Shown here: piece after piece, positions 25,887-34,987 of the stretch
Numbering within the stretch: the stretch's first letter is position 1
How the letters are laid out: each line of letters opens with the position of its first letter
Assembly: GCF_039523035.1 (NCBI RefSeq)
Contig: NZ_BAAAEN010000002.1
Coordinates: forward strand, 62,001-126,000
Length of the DNA: 64,000 nucleotides
Direction: 5' to 3'
From: Pigmentiphaga daeguensis
Lineage (GTDB): Bacteria > Pseudomonadota > Gammaproteobacteria > Burkholderiales > Burkholderiaceae_B
Translations under genes and position numbers: made by a program
Notes under the pieces: generated by a model
Seen by the model: only the letters and a program-made list of their open reading frames with translations
The model's database searches: none
Told to the model about the DNA's origin: nothing

Positions 25887-28800
25887 ATGCGTTCACTCAT
25901 TGCGCTGGTGGTCCATCGCCGCCTGGTGGCGCTGACCGCGACGCTGATCGTCGCCATCTACGGCGTCTACGCCTTCCTGAACACCGCCATCGAGGCCTAT
26001 CCCGACGTCACCAACGTCCAGGTGGGCGTCATCTCGCTCGCCCCCGGCCTGGCGCCGGAAGAGGTCGAGCGGCAGGTGACGTTTCCCCTCGAGCGGGCGC
26101 TGAACGGCACGCCCGGGCTGGTGTCGCTGCGGTCCGAGAGCTATTTCGGCCTGTCGATGATCACCATGGTCTTCGACGACAAGACCAAGAGCTTCGACGC
26201 GCGGGTGCAGGTCACCCAGCGGCTGCCGTCGGCCGACCTGCCCGACGGCGTGACGCCGGAGATGGCGCCCGACAACACGCCGCTGGGCAAGATCTTCTAT
26301 TACCGGCTCAACAGCGACCGCCACACGCTGGCCCAGCTGCGCTCCGAGCAGGAATGGACCGTGGCCCGGGTCCTCAAGCAGATCCAGGGCGTGGCCGATG
26401 TGGTCAGCATGGGCGGCTTCGTCAAGGAGTTCCACATCGAGGTGGATCCGGCCAAGCTGATGGCGCACAACCTGACGCTGGACCAGGTGGTCGAGGCCGT
26501 CTCGAAGTCCAACCAGAACGTGGGCGGCGGGCTGCTGCGCCGCGGCGAGCAATCGCTGATCATCCGCGGCATCGGCCTCTTGCGCACGCCGCGCGACATC
26601 GAGACCATCGTGCTGGACGTGCACAACAACACCCCCGTGCGCGTCAAGGACGTGGCCCGCGTGGTGCAGTCCTACACGCCGCGCCAGGGCTCGGTGGGGA
26701 TGAACGACGAGGACGACATCGTCGAAGGCATCGTGCTGCTCAAGCGCGACGAGAATCCCAGCAAGGTGCTGGACCAGGTCCACGCCAAGGTGGACGACAT
26801 CAACGCGCACATGCTGCCCACGGGCATGCGCATCGAGCCGAGCTATGACCGCTCGCACCTGGTCGGCCATACGCTGCATACCGTCTATCACAACCTGCTG
26901 TTCGGCGCGACGCTGATCGTGGGCGTGCTGTGGCTGTTCCTGCGCAGCCTGCGCGGTTCGCTGATCGTCGCGGTGGTCATCCCGCTGTCGCTGCTGGTGG
27001 CGTTCGTCGGCCTGCATTTCCTGGGCATGCCGGCCAACCTCATCTCCATGGGCGCCATCGACTTCGGCATCATCGTCGACGGCGCGGTGGTGCTGACCGA
27101 GGCCATCATCCACAAGGCCAGGCTGCGAAAACCCGCCTCGCGCCGCGACATGTTCGAGTTGATCATCGAGGCCGCCATGTCGGTGGCCAAGCCGACGCTG
27201 TTCGCGATGGCCATCGTGATCGCGGCCCTGATCCCCGTGTTTTCGCTGGAAAGCATCGAAGGCCGCATCTTCCGCCCGCTGGCCATGACCTACACTTTCG
27301 CGCTGGTCGGCGCGCTGGTGTTCGCGCTGACGCTGGTGCCCGCGCTGTGCGCGCTGCTGCTGCGTCCCAAGGACGTGGTGGCGCCCGAGCCGGCGGTGTT
27401 CCTGCGCATGCACCATGCCTATTCGGGATGGATCGCGCGCGTGCTGGAAAGCCGCCGCAACCGGCGCAACGTGTTCGCCGTGGCCGTCGTGGCGCTGTTG
27501 CTGGCGCTGTACGCGGGTTCGCAACTGGGGACCGAGTTCCTGCCCGAACTGGACGAGGGCGACGCCTACGTGCTGGTGCAGATGCCGCCGTCGATCTCGC
27601 TGGAGAAGGGGCAGGAGCTGCTGCGCACCATACGCATGCGGCTCAAGGAGGTGCCCGAGGCGATCTCCGTCACCAGCGAGCAGGGGCGGCCGGAAGACGG
27701 CACCGACAACGAGACCATCAACGTCGCCAAGGTGCTGGTGCGCCTGAAGGAACGCGCCCAGTGGCGCAAGGGCCTGACCAAGGACGAACTGGTGGCCCAG
27801 ATGCGCCAGTCCCTGGCGGACATCCCTGGCGTGCAGTTCAACTTCGCCCAGCCCATCCGCGACAGCGTCGAGGAATCGACCTCGGGCGCGCGCGGCCACG
27901 TGGTGCTGAAGGTGTTCGGCAGCGAGATCGAGACCATGCGCGGCATCCTGCAGCAGACCAAGGAGGCCGTCAGCCACATCGATGGCGTGGTCGACCTGGA
28001 CCTGTACCGCGACGCACCGGCCCCGCAGCTGCACATCGAGTTCAACCGCGACGCGCTGGCGCGCTACGGCATTTCCATGGAAGTGGCCGACACCGCCGTC
28101 GAGACCGCGCTGGCGGGCAAGGTGGTCACCACCGCCTGGGAAGGCGAGCGCAGCGTGCCCGTGCGGGTGCGCCTGCCCTACGTGGACCGGATGGACGAGG
28201 CACGCATACGCGAGATCCAGGTCTCGGCGCCCGACGGCACCTACGTGCCGCTGCACGCCCTGGCCAGCATCAGCTTCAAGGTGGGCAACTCCTCGATCTT
28301 CCGCGAGGGCAACGCCCGCTACATGGCGCTGAAGTTCAACGTCCAGGGGCGCGACATGGGCTCGGTCGTGAAAGAGGCCATCGCCGCCTTCAAGAAGGAC
28401 GTGAAGATGCCCGAGGGCTACATCGCCCAGTGGGGCGGCCAGTGGGAGAACCAGCAGCGCGCCTCGGCCCGCCTGAAGATCGTCGTGCCGCTGTCGCTGC
28501 TGGTGGTGTTCGTCCTGCTCTTCAGCGCGCTGGGCAGCGCGCGCAGCGCGTCCATCATCCTGCTGACCGCGCCGTTCGCCATGATAGGCGGCATCGTCGC
28601 GCTGCACCTGACCGGCATCGACCTGTCCATCAGCGCGGCGATCGGCTTCATCGCCCTCTTGGGGCAGGTGGCGCTGGCCGGCCTGCTGGTCCTGAGCGCG
28701 GTCGAGAACCTGCGGCGCGAGGGCGTGGCGCTGGTTCCCGCGCTGATCGAGGGGGCCGCCGAGCGCATGCGCTCCATCCTGATGGTGGCGCTGCTGGGCC

Positions 28801-29006
28801 TGATCGGCCTGTTGCCCATGGCCTTGTCCACCGGCGTGGGCAGCGAGACCCAGCGTCCGTTCGCTTCCGTGGTGGTGGGAGGCATGGCGGTGCTGCCGCT
28901 GGTGGCGCTGTTCGTGCTGCCCGTGCTGTATGCCTGGCTGGGACCCAGGCGCATGCTGACCGCCGAGGAGCGCGACGCGGCATCTATGGACAACGAAAAT
29001 GCGTAA
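25887..29006 (+). CDS. Heavy-metal-type RND efflux permease (CzcA/CusA family)
   Basis: A 1039-residue inner-membrane proton/metal antiporter. The N-terminus has IALVVHRRLVALTATLIVAIYG, then EAYPDVTNVQV, typical of CzcA-type pumps. The transmembrane helix 4 motif is DFGIIVDGAVVLTEA (Asp392-Ala406). DFG-xxx-DGA is the signature used for Zn/Co/Cd/Ni exporters (HME1/HME2), whereas Cu/Ag pumps have a different motif. The usual terminal Glu-Asn is Glu-Ala here. The final codons overlap the outer-membrane factor gene by 8 nt. The metal specificity is therefore a weak inference. Confidence 0.92.
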   Translation: MRSLIALVVHRRLVALTATLIVAIYGVYAFLNTAIEAYPDVTNVQVGVISLAPGLAPEEVERQVTFPLERALNGTPGLVSLRSESYFGLSMITMVFDDKTKSFDARVQVTQRLPSADLPDGVTPEMAPDNTPLGKIFYYRLNSDRHTLAQLRSEQEWTVARVLKQIQGVADVVSMGGFVKEFHIEVDPAKLMAHNLTLDQVVEAVSKSNQNVGGGLLRRGEQSLIIRGIGLLRTPRDIETIVLDVHNNTPVRVKDVARVVQSYTPRQGSVGMNDEDDIVEGIVLLKRDENPSKVLDQVHAKVDDINAHMLPTGMRIEPSYDRSHLVGHTLHTVYHNLLFGATLIVGVLWLFLRSLRGSLIVAVVIPLSLLVAFVGLHFLGMPANLISMGAIDFGIIVDGAVVLTEAIIHKARLRKPASRRDMFELIIEAAMSVAKPTLFAMAIVIAALIPVFSLESIEGRIFRPLAMTYTFALVGALVFALTLVPALCALLLRPKDVVAPEPAVFLRMHHAYSGWIARVLESRRNRRNVFAVAVVALLLALYAGSQLGTEFLPELDEGDAYVLVQMPPSISLEKGQELLRTIRMRLKEVPEAISVTSEQGRPEDGTDNETINVAKVLVRLKERAQWRKGLTKDELVAQMRQSLADIPGVQFNFAQPIRDSVEESTSGARGHVVLKVFGSEIETMRGILQQTKEAVSHIDGVVDLDLYRDAPAPQLHIEFNRDALARYGISMEVADTAVETALAGKVVTTAWEGERSVPVRVRLPYVDRMDEARIREIQVSAPDGTYVPLHALASISFKVGNSSIFREGNARYMALKFNVQGRDMGSVVKEAIAAFKKDVKMPEGYIAQWGGQWENQQRASARLKIVVPLSLLVVFVLLFSALGSARSASIILLTAPFAMIGGIVALHLTGIDLSISAAIGFIALLGQVALAGLLVLSAVENLRREGVALVPALIEGAAERMRSILMVALLGLIGLLPMALSTGVGSETQRPFASVVVGGMAVLPLVALFVLPVLYAWLGPRRMLTAEERDAASMDNENA

Positions 29007-30219
29007 GTATCTAGGTATCCTGCTGGTCGCGCTGTGCCTGCCGGCGGCGCGCGCGGCCGATCTGCCCCCGGCGCTGGGCACCGAAGTGTCGCTGCCCCAG
29101 CTGCTGGAACTGGTCAAGACCTCCAGCCCCGCGCTGCAGGCCGAGCGCACGCAGGTGGCGATGGCCGAGGCCGACCTGATGACGGCCCAGACCTTCTCCA
29201 ACCCCAGCGTGGCCTATACCCACAAGCGGGGCGAGAAGGAAACCACCATCTCGCAGGACATTCCGATCTTCGGCCAGCGCGGCGCCCGCATCGAGAGCGC
29301 CAAGAGCGGCGTCGAGGCGGCCCGGGCACAACTGCGGCTGGTCTATGCCCAGGCCCTGCAGGATGCGGCCCGGGACTTCATGTCGCTGCTGGTATCGCAG
29401 GAGCGCGAGAAGCGCTGGCTGGACGCCAAGGACGACCTGGAAGGCGCCTTCCGCATCGTGCAAGGCCAGGTCCAGGCGGGGGCGCGCAGCCGCTACGATC
29501 TGACCCGGCTCGAGGTGGAGCGCGCCTCGCTGGATGCGCAACTGGCCCAGGCCCAGGCCGAGACGCTGCAGGCGTCCGCCCGGGTGGCGGCCAGTGTCGG
29601 CGCGCCGGCGTGGCGGCCGCGCGCGGCCGGTTCCATCGTCTCGCACTGGAATGCCCTGAGTTTCGACGCCATCTGGCCGCAGGCGCAGAACCGCCTGCCC
29701 GCGGTGCGCGCGGCGCTGGCCCAGCAAGCCTTCGCCGAGAAGCAGCTGGAGGCCGAGCGGCGCCAGGCCTATCCCACGCCCACTTTCATGGTCGGCCGGC
29801 TGAACAACAACGAGGGCCGCAGCACCGAGTACGGCGTGTCGGTGGCCATTCCGCTGTTCGACCGCAACCAGGGGCCCATCGCGCGCGCGGCCGCCGAGGC
29901 CGACGGCATGCGCCTGCGCAGCCGGGCCATCGTCGTGGCCGCGGAAAGCGAACTGCGCCGCGCCACCGAGCAGCTCAACCGTCGCCAGCAGCTGGCCGAC
30001 CGCTTCGAGAAGGAAGGCCTGTCCATGATCCCGCGCCTGCGGCAGATGGCGCAGGATTCCTACACGCTGGGCCGGGGCAGCATCCTCGACCTGGTCGATG
30101 CGATCCAGGCCGTGGCCGAAAAAAAGAACACCTACCTGGACTTGCTCGAGGCGGTGATGCAGGCCGAGGTGGATGTGCGCATCGCCTCGGGGGAACTGGG
30201 GGCCGACCTGCTCGAATGA
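28999..30219 (+). CDS. TolC-family outer-membrane efflux protein (CzcC-like)
   Basis: A 406-residue outer-membrane factor with an N-terminal signal peptide (LGILLVALCLPAARAAD). The two structural repeats of the TolC family are visible as long helices around residues 30-190 and 230-400. SNPSVAYTHKRGEKETTISQDIPIFGQR and the repeat-two PTFMVGRLNNNE / VSVAIPLFDRNQGPIA fit CzcC. It completes the RND tripartite system with the adaptor and permease. The ATG at 28999 overlaps the permease stop. A probable intrinsic terminator follows at 30276-30295. Confidence 0.88.
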   Translation: MRKYLGILLVALCLPAARAADLPPALGTEVSLPQLLELVKTSSPALQAERTQVAMAEADLMTAQTFSNPSVAYTHKRGEKETTISQDIPIFGQRGARIESAKSGVEAARAQLRLVYAQALQDAARDFMSLLVSQEREKRWLDAKDDLEGAFRIVQGQVQAGARSRYDLTRLEVERASLDAQLAQAQAETLQASARVAASVGAPAWRPRAAGSIVSHWNALSFDAIWPQAQNRLPAVRAALAQQAFAEKQLEAERRQAYPTPTFMVGRLNNNEGRSTEYGVSVAIPLFDRNQGPIARAAAEADGMRLRSRAIVVAAESELRRATEQLNRRQQLADRFEKEGLSMIPRLRQMAQDSYTLGRGSILDLVDAIQAVAEKKNTYLDLLEAVMQAEVDVRIASGELGADLLE

Positions 30220-30275
30220 CCCGGAAGCGGCCGCCCGCCGGCCCCCCGGCGGCGTAAACTAGCGGACATGGCCGG

Positions 30276-30295
30276 CCCCATCGCGGGGGTTTTTT
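30276..30295 (+). terminator. Probable terminator after the efflux genes
   Basis: CCCC (30276-30279) and GGGG (30285-30288) form a short stem with a 5-nt loop, followed by GT and a run of T up to 30295. A wider CCGG/CCGG dyad encloses it. It lies 57 nt past the outer-membrane factor stop and 29 nt before the next gene. Confidence 0.5.
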
Positions 30296-30323
30296 CCGGC
30301 CGGTTCTCATTCCGGGGGTTCAA

Positions 30324-31493
30324 ATGAAATCATGGGCATTGCGCGGCTTCCTGCTGGCCGGGCTGGCGCTGGCAACGGCCGCGAAAGCGGACATCACGGT
30401 CGGCATCGATCTCGCCACCACCGGCCCGGCGGCGGCGATCGGCATTCCCTCCAAGAACGTGGTCATGATGTGGCCGCCCACGCTGGGCGGCCAGAAGGCC
30501 AGCTACATCATCCTGGACGACGCGTCCGATCCCACCAATACCGTCACCAATGTGCGCAAGCTCACGTCCGAGCAGCACATCGACGTCCTGGTCGGCCCCA
30601 ACACCACGCCGGCCGCGCTGGCGGTGCTGGACGTGATCGCCGAAAGCAGGACGCCCATGGTGGCCCTGGCGGCCAATGCCTCCATCATCGAGCCCCATGC
30701 CGACGCCAAGCGCAAATGGGCCTTCAAGATGCCCCAGAACGATTCGCTCATGGCCAGCGCCATCGTCGGACACATGGCCCGCGCCGGGGTGAAGACGGTC
30801 GGCTTCATCGGCTTCAACGATTCCTATGGCGAGAGCTGGTGGAACGAGTTTTCGCCGCTGGCGCAGAAGGCCGGCATCAAGGTCGTCGCCAACGAGCGCT
30901 ACAACCGTACCGATACCTCGGTGACCGGACAGGTGCTCAAGCTGATGGTGGCCAAGCCCGACGCCATCCTGGTGGCCGCCTCGTCCACCCCGGCGCTGCT
31001 GCCGCAGAAGACGCTGGTGGACCGCGGCTACCGGGGCAAGCTCTACCAGACCCACGGCATCGCCACGCCCGAGTTCCTGCGCCTGGGCGGCAAGGCGGTG
31101 GAAGGCACGCTGTTCCCGACCGGCCCCGGCGTGGTGGCGCACGGCCTGCCGGCCTCGCACCCGGTCAAGAAGGTGGCCACCGAGTTCGTCGACCGCTATG
31201 AGGCCAAGTTCGGCGCCGGTTCGGTCACCCAGTTCGCAGGCGACGCCTGGGGAGCCTGGATGCTGCTGGACGATGCGGTGGGACGCGCGCTGAAGAAGGG
31301 CGCCAAGCCCGGCACGCCGGAGTTCCGCGCCGCGCTGCGCGACGCGATCGAATCGACCACCAACCTGACCGTACCCAACGGAGTATTGAACATCTCGGCC
31401 AGCGACCACCAGGGGTTCGACGAACGCTCGCGCGTCATGGGCATCGTGCGCGACGGCAAGTTCGCCTACGAGGGCGAAGGCAAGAGCAGGTAA
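30324..31493 (+). CDS. LivJ-type ABC transporter substrate-binding protein (orphan)
   Basis: A 389-residue periplasmic binding protein of the branched-chain amino acid/urea type (Peripla_BP_6). The signal peptide is FLLAGLALATAAKA, followed by ITVGIDLATTGPAAAIGIPSKN and LDDASDPTNTVTNVRKL, the standard first-lobe pattern. VLVGPNTTPAALAVLDVIAE and GFIGFNDSYGESW mark the ligand-binding hinge region. No permease or ATPase genes accompany it. Orphan LivJ proteins in this bacterial group often bind aromatic acids, but the ligand here is not readable. It is enclosed by a terminator on each side and is probably monocistronic. Confidence 0.87.
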   Translation: MKSWALRGFLLAGLALATAAKADITVGIDLATTGPAAAIGIPSKNVVMMWPPTLGGQKASYIILDDASDPTNTVTNVRKLTSEQHIDVLVGPNTTPAALAVLDVIAESRTPMVALAANASIIEPHADAKRKWAFKMPQNDSLMASAIVGHMARAGVKTVGFIGFNDSYGESWWNEFSPLAQKAGIKVVANERYNRTDTSVTGQVLKLMVAKPDAILVAASSTPALLPQKTLVDRGYRGKLYQTHGIATPEFLRLGGKAVEGTLFPTGPGVVAHGLPASHPVKKVATEFVDRYEAKFGAGSVTQFAGDAWGAWMLLDDAVGRALKKGAKPGTPEFRAALRDAIESTTNLTVPNGVLNISASDHQGFDERSRVMGIVRDGKFAYEGEGKSR

Positions 31494-31503
31494 GCACGGC
31501 ACG

Positions 31504-31528
31504 GGGCGCCCCAGGGGGCGCCCTTTTT
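31504..31528 (+). terminator. Intrinsic terminator
   Basis: GGGCGCC (31504-31510) pairs with GGCGCCC (31517-31523) and is followed directly by TTTTTGTTG. It begins 11 nt past the stop of the orphan binding-protein gene. Confidence 0.88.
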
Positions 31529-31541
31529 GTTGTGCAATAAA

Positions 31542-31553
31542 ATTGTCGACAAT
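31542..31553. promoter_or_regulatory. GntR-type palindromic operator over the promoter of the carboxylase operon
   Basis: ATTGTCGACAAT is a perfect 12-bp palindrome. A TCGACA -35-like element (31546-31551) lies inside it and a TATAGT -10-like element (31569-31574) follows after 17 bp. The ATG of the carboxyltransferase gene is 33 nt further on. TTGT-nn-ACAA palindromes are typical of FCD-type GntR regulators, and such a gene is the second of this operon, so autoregulatory repression is likely. Confidence 0.65.
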
Positions 31554-31606
31554 AATAAAGCAGGCAATTATAGTGGGGCAGACATTCATCGGTCCGAGGA
31601 GACGGC

Positions 31607-33172
31607 ATGAGCTGGCGGGCGGAAGCGGACGAGATCCGGCGCAGGCGGGAACTGGCGCGGGCATGCGGCGGCGAAACATCGGTGGCGCGCCAGCACGCGG
31701 CCGGCAAGCTGACGGTGCGCGAACGCATCGACAAGCTGCTGGACGCCGGGTCGTTCCAGGAGGTCGGGCAACTGGCCGGCCGGGCCGTCTATACGGAGGG
31801 CAAGCTGACCGGTTTCGAGCCCGCGCCCTATGTGATGGGACTGGGCTGCATCTCCGACCGGCCCGTGGCGGTGGGGGGCGAGGACTACACCATTCGCGCC
31901 GGCACCGGCTTCGGCAGCGACCGCCGCAAGGGCGGGCAGGGCGGCTTCGTCGAGGACCTGGCCTTCCACTATCGCATTCCGCTGGTCAACCTGATCGACG
32001 GCACCGGCGGCACCGTCAACACGGTCAAGCGCAAGGGCTACTCGGTCACGCCAGGCTACGGCCAGGACGGCTTCGAGCGTTCGGTGTCGCTGATGGGCAT
32101 GGTGCCCGTGGTGAGCGCGGTCATGGGAACGGTGGCGGGCGGCCCGGCGGGGCGCGCCATGCTGGCCCACTGGACCGTCATGGTGCGCGACAGCAGCCAG
32201 ATCTTCGCCGCCGGCCCGCCGGTGGTCGAGCGCGCCTTCGGCGTCAAGCTGCACAAGAACGACCTGGGCGGCGCCAAGATCGCCGCCGACACCGCCGGCA
32301 CGATCGACAACGTGGCGCCGGACGAGGAAACCTGCCTGGCGCAGATCCGGCGCTTCCTGTCGTACATGCCGCAGAACGCCTGGGAGCTGCCGCCCGTGCT
32401 CATGTCGGGCGACCCCGTGGACCGCTGCGAGGACGCGCTGGTGGACATCGTGCCCCGGTCCGAGCGGCAGGCCTACAACATGAAGAAGCTGGTGGGCATG
32501 GTCGTTGACCGCGGGTCGGAGTTCGAGATCCAGCCGGGCTTCGGCCGGGCCGTCATCACGATGCTGGCGCGCATGAACGGCAAGGTCGTGGGGGTGGTGG
32601 CGAACAACCCCATGTTCGGCGGCATCGTCGACGTGAAGGCGGCGCGCAAGCAGACGCATTTCATCGATCTGTGCGATGCCTTCAACATTCCGCTGATCTT
32701 CTTCGTCGACGTGCCCGGTCTCCTGATCGGGGTCGAGTCCGAATCCGAGGCCATCATGCGCTTCGGCATCCAGCAGCGCTACGTGCTGGCGCAGGCCACG
32801 GTGCCGATCTACACGGTGCTGGTGCGCAAGTGCTTCGGGGTCGCGGGCGGCAGCGTGATCGACCGCTCGGGGCTGAACTTCAAGATCGCCTGGCCGTCCG
32901 CCAGCTGGGGTTCGCTGCCCATCGAAGGGGGCGTCAAGGCGGCCTACCGCGCGGACATCCAGGGCGCCGCCGACCCGGCCGCGCGCGAAGCCGAGATCGA
33001 GGCCGAGCTGCGGGCGCTGTCCTCGCCATTCCGCACCGCCGAGGCCTTCGCGGTGGAGGACCTGATCGACCCCCGCGAGACGCGGCCCTACCTGTGCCAG
33101 TTCATCGATGCGGCGCAGGGCCGGCTGCGGACCACGCTGGGCCCCAAGCTGCGCGCGGGAGTGCGCCCGTGA
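31607..33172 (+). CDS. Biotin-dependent acyl-CoA carboxylase, carboxyltransferase subunit
   Basis: A 521-residue carboxyltransferase of the PccB/MccB superfamily, expected to move CO2 from carboxybiotin to an acyl-CoA. The N-terminus (ETSVARQHAAGKLTVRERIDKLLDAGSF) is standard. The oxyanion-hole region that usually reads DSGGARIQEG is DGTGGTVNTV (residues 131-140). The second, usually containing GAxGAVNIL, reads SLPIEGGVKAAYR (about 436-448). Biotin carboxylase and biotin carrier genes lie downstream. The substrate cannot be assigned; propionyl-, acetyl- or a branched or aromatic acyl-CoA are all open. Confidence 0.88.
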   Translation: MSWRAEADEIRRRRELARACGGETSVARQHAAGKLTVRERIDKLLDAGSFQEVGQLAGRAVYTEGKLTGFEPAPYVMGLGCISDRPVAVGGEDYTIRAGTGFGSDRRKGGQGGFVEDLAFHYRIPLVNLIDGTGGTVNTVKRKGYSVTPGYGQDGFERSVSLMGMVPVVSAVMGTVAGGPAGRAMLAHWTVMVRDSSQIFAAGPPVVERAFGVKLHKNDLGGAKIAADTAGTIDNVAPDEETCLAQIRRFLSYMPQNAWELPPVLMSGDPVDRCEDALVDIVPRSERQAYNMKKLVGMVVDRGSEFEIQPGFGRAVITMLARMNGKVVGVVANNPMFGGIVDVKAARKQTHFIDLCDAFNIPLIFFVDVPGLLIGVESESEAIMRFGIQQRYVLAQATVPIYTVLVRKCFGVAGGSVIDRSGLNFKIAWPSASWGSLPIEGGVKAAYRADIQGAADPAAREAEIEAELRALSSPFRTAEAFAVEDLIDPRETRPYLCQFIDAAQGRLRTTLGPKLRAGVRP

Positions 33173-33939
33173 CACCGGCACGGCCCGCGCCGCCCGACAC
33201 CAGCCGCGCCGCGGCGTTCCTGCAGGCCTTCGAAGAGGACCGCGGCACGCCCATCGCGTTCTGGTGGGTGTTCGCCGGGCCGTCCAATACGCTGACGCTG
33301 CCCGAGCAGATCGCGGCCAGCGTCGGCGACCGCATCATCTCGCATGCCATCGCACCGGGCGAATGGATACGCGAACAGGAGATCGGCCAGCAGTTCGGCG
33401 TCAGCCGCAGTCCGGTGCGCGAGGCCATGCGCCTGCTGGAGCGCGAGGGCGTGGTGCGCATACACGCCAGGCGGGGCGCCCGCGCGACCTTCCTGGCGCA
33501 GAAGGAAATCCAGGACCTGTTCGAGGTGCGCGCCAGCCTGGTGCGCCTGGTCGGGCGCCGTGCCGCCGAGCACCGCCCCGAGCGGCTGCTCGAACTGCTG
33601 GAGATCGGTTTCTGCACCCTGGGCGAGACGGCCGACGACCCGGCCACCGCGCGCAGTTACGGCGAGACCGCGGCGCAGATGACCCTGCTGTGCGCGGCGC
33701 TGTGCGGCAACGACCGCCTGTTCCCGCTGATCGCCTCGCTGTCCATGCAGATGCTGCGCTACACCAGCCTGGGGCTGCGGTCGTGTGAGCGGCGCCGCCG
33801 TTCCCTCGTCCTGTGGCGCAGCGCCATCGATGCCATCCGGCGCGGCGATGCCGACGCCGCCGAACAGTTTTTCGCCAGTCGCCTGGAAGAGAACTGGCGG
33901 GAGATCCGCCGTTTGTTGGAGACCGAAGTGCCAGCGTAG
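33169..33939 (+). CDS. GntR-family (FCD-type) transcriptional regulator
   Basis: A 256-residue regulator. An N-terminal extension of ~45 residues precedes the winged helix-turn-helix (IISHAIAPGEWIREQEIGQQF, then VSRSPVREAMRLLEREGVV). The C-terminal all-helical domain resembles FCD, with length near 140 residues. The start is GTG at 33169, overlapping the TGA of the carboxyltransferase gene. Its likely target is the ATTGTCGACAAT palindrome in front of this operon, with an acyl-CoA or carboxylate as ligand. Confidence 0.9.
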   Translation: MTPARPAPPDTSRAAAFLQAFEEDRGTPIAFWWVFAGPSNTLTLPEQIAASVGDRIISHAIAPGEWIREQEIGQQFGVSRSPVREAMRLLEREGVVRIHARRGARATFLAQKEIQDLFEVRASLVRLVGRRAAEHRPERLLELLEIGFCTLGETADDPATARSYGETAAQMTLLCAALCGNDRLFPLIASLSMQMLRYTSLGLRSCERRRRSLVLWRSAIDAIRRGDADAAEQFFASRLEENWREIRRLLETEVPA

Positions 33940-33964
33940 AACACATTCCCGTCAGGAGGGAAGC

Positions 33965-34987
33965 ATGGAGACTATCTATCAAGGCCGCCGCCGCGCGATC
34001 GCCGCGCTGGGGACGGGCATGGGAGGATTGCTGCTGGGCGCGGCCGCACGGCCGGCGTGGGGTGCGTGGCGGCCCGACCAGAACGTGGAGTTCGTCGTGC
34101 CGGCCGGGCCGGGCGGCGCGCTGGACCAGACCGGCCGCGCGATGAAGCAGTTCTACGACGAGAGCCACGTGCCGGGCGGCAAGACCTTCCTGGTCACCAA
34201 CAAGCCGGGAGCGAACGGCAAGATCGCCTTCGAGGTACTGTTGCAGAAACGGGCCGATCCGCACTACCTGTCGATCAATTCCCACGGCTACATCTCGAGC
34301 TACCTGACGGGCAACCTCGACATCCTGCCGCATCGGGACCTGACCCCCATCGCCGTGATCCAGGACGAGTTCGTGGTGGCGGCGGTGCGCACGGAGTCGC
34401 CCATACAGTCCGCCGCCGACCTGGCCGAGCGGCTGCGCAGGGATCCCGCCAGCCAGCGCATAGGCGTGGCCACCAGCATCGGCAACCACATCCACATCGG
34501 CACCGCCAAGGCCCTGGGCGCGGCAGGCGTGGACGTGCGCAAGCTCGTGGTGGCGCCGTTCAAGTCCTCGGCCGAGTCCATGGTCGCGCTGGTCGGCGGC
34601 CACCTGGACGTGGTGGCCGCGACCACGCCCAACGTGATCGCGCTGAAGAAGGCCGGCAAGATCCGCGTGCTCGCGGTCAGTGCCGGCCAGCGGCTGGGCG
34701 GCCAGTTCGCCGACGTGCCGACCTGGAAGGAGCAGGGCATCGATTCGACCTTCAGCTCGGCCATGGGCATCGTCGCCGCCAAGGGCATCTCCGAGGACCA
34801 GATCCAGTTCTGGGAAGACATGTGCCGGCGCATGAGCCAGTCGCCGATGTGGGAGCAACTGGCCGAGACCAACCAGAGCCGGCCCAATTTCATGGGACAC
34901 CGCGACGCGGCGCGGTTCTACGAAGAGGAGTACCAGAGCATGCGCGAGATCGTCGCCAAGCTGGGATTGCTGGGGGCGGGCAAATGA
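33965..34987 (+). CDS. Bug-family solute receptor with probable Tat signal
   Basis: A 340-residue tripartite tricarboxylate transporter receptor. The N-terminus YQGRRRAIAALGTGMGG has consecutive arginines before a moderately hydrophobic stretch and an A-x-A site near PAWGA, suggesting Tat export. Then VEFVVPAGPGGALDQTGR and NKPGANGKIAFE match the Bug fold, although the usual GGGTD is GGALD here. Its ATG at 33965 follows AGGAGGG. It lies between the GntR and CoA-transferase genes, which suggests that it binds the acid fed into the carboxylase pathway. Confidence 0.85.
   Translation: METIYQGRRRAIAALGTGMGGLLLGAAARPAWGAWRPDQNVEFVVPAGPGGALDQTGRAMKQFYDESHVPGGKTFLVTNKPGANGKIAFEVLLQKRADPHYLSINSHGYISSYLTGNLDILPHRDLTPIAVIQDEFVVAAVRTESPIQSAADLAERLRRDPASQRIGVATSIGNHIHIGTAKALGAAGVDVRKLVVAPFKSSAESMVALVGGHLDVVAATTPNVIALKKAGKIRVLAVSAGQRLGGQFADVPTWKEQGIDSTFSSAMGIVAAKGISEDQIQFWEDMCRRMSQSPMWEQLAETNQSRPNFMGHRDAARFYEEEYQSMREIVAKLGLLGAGK

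Noticed and set aside
25893..29201. 1102-codon open frame on the minus strand opposite the RND pump genes
   Set aside because: His/Gln/Arg-rich antisense frame without motif; the plus-strand genes are certain.
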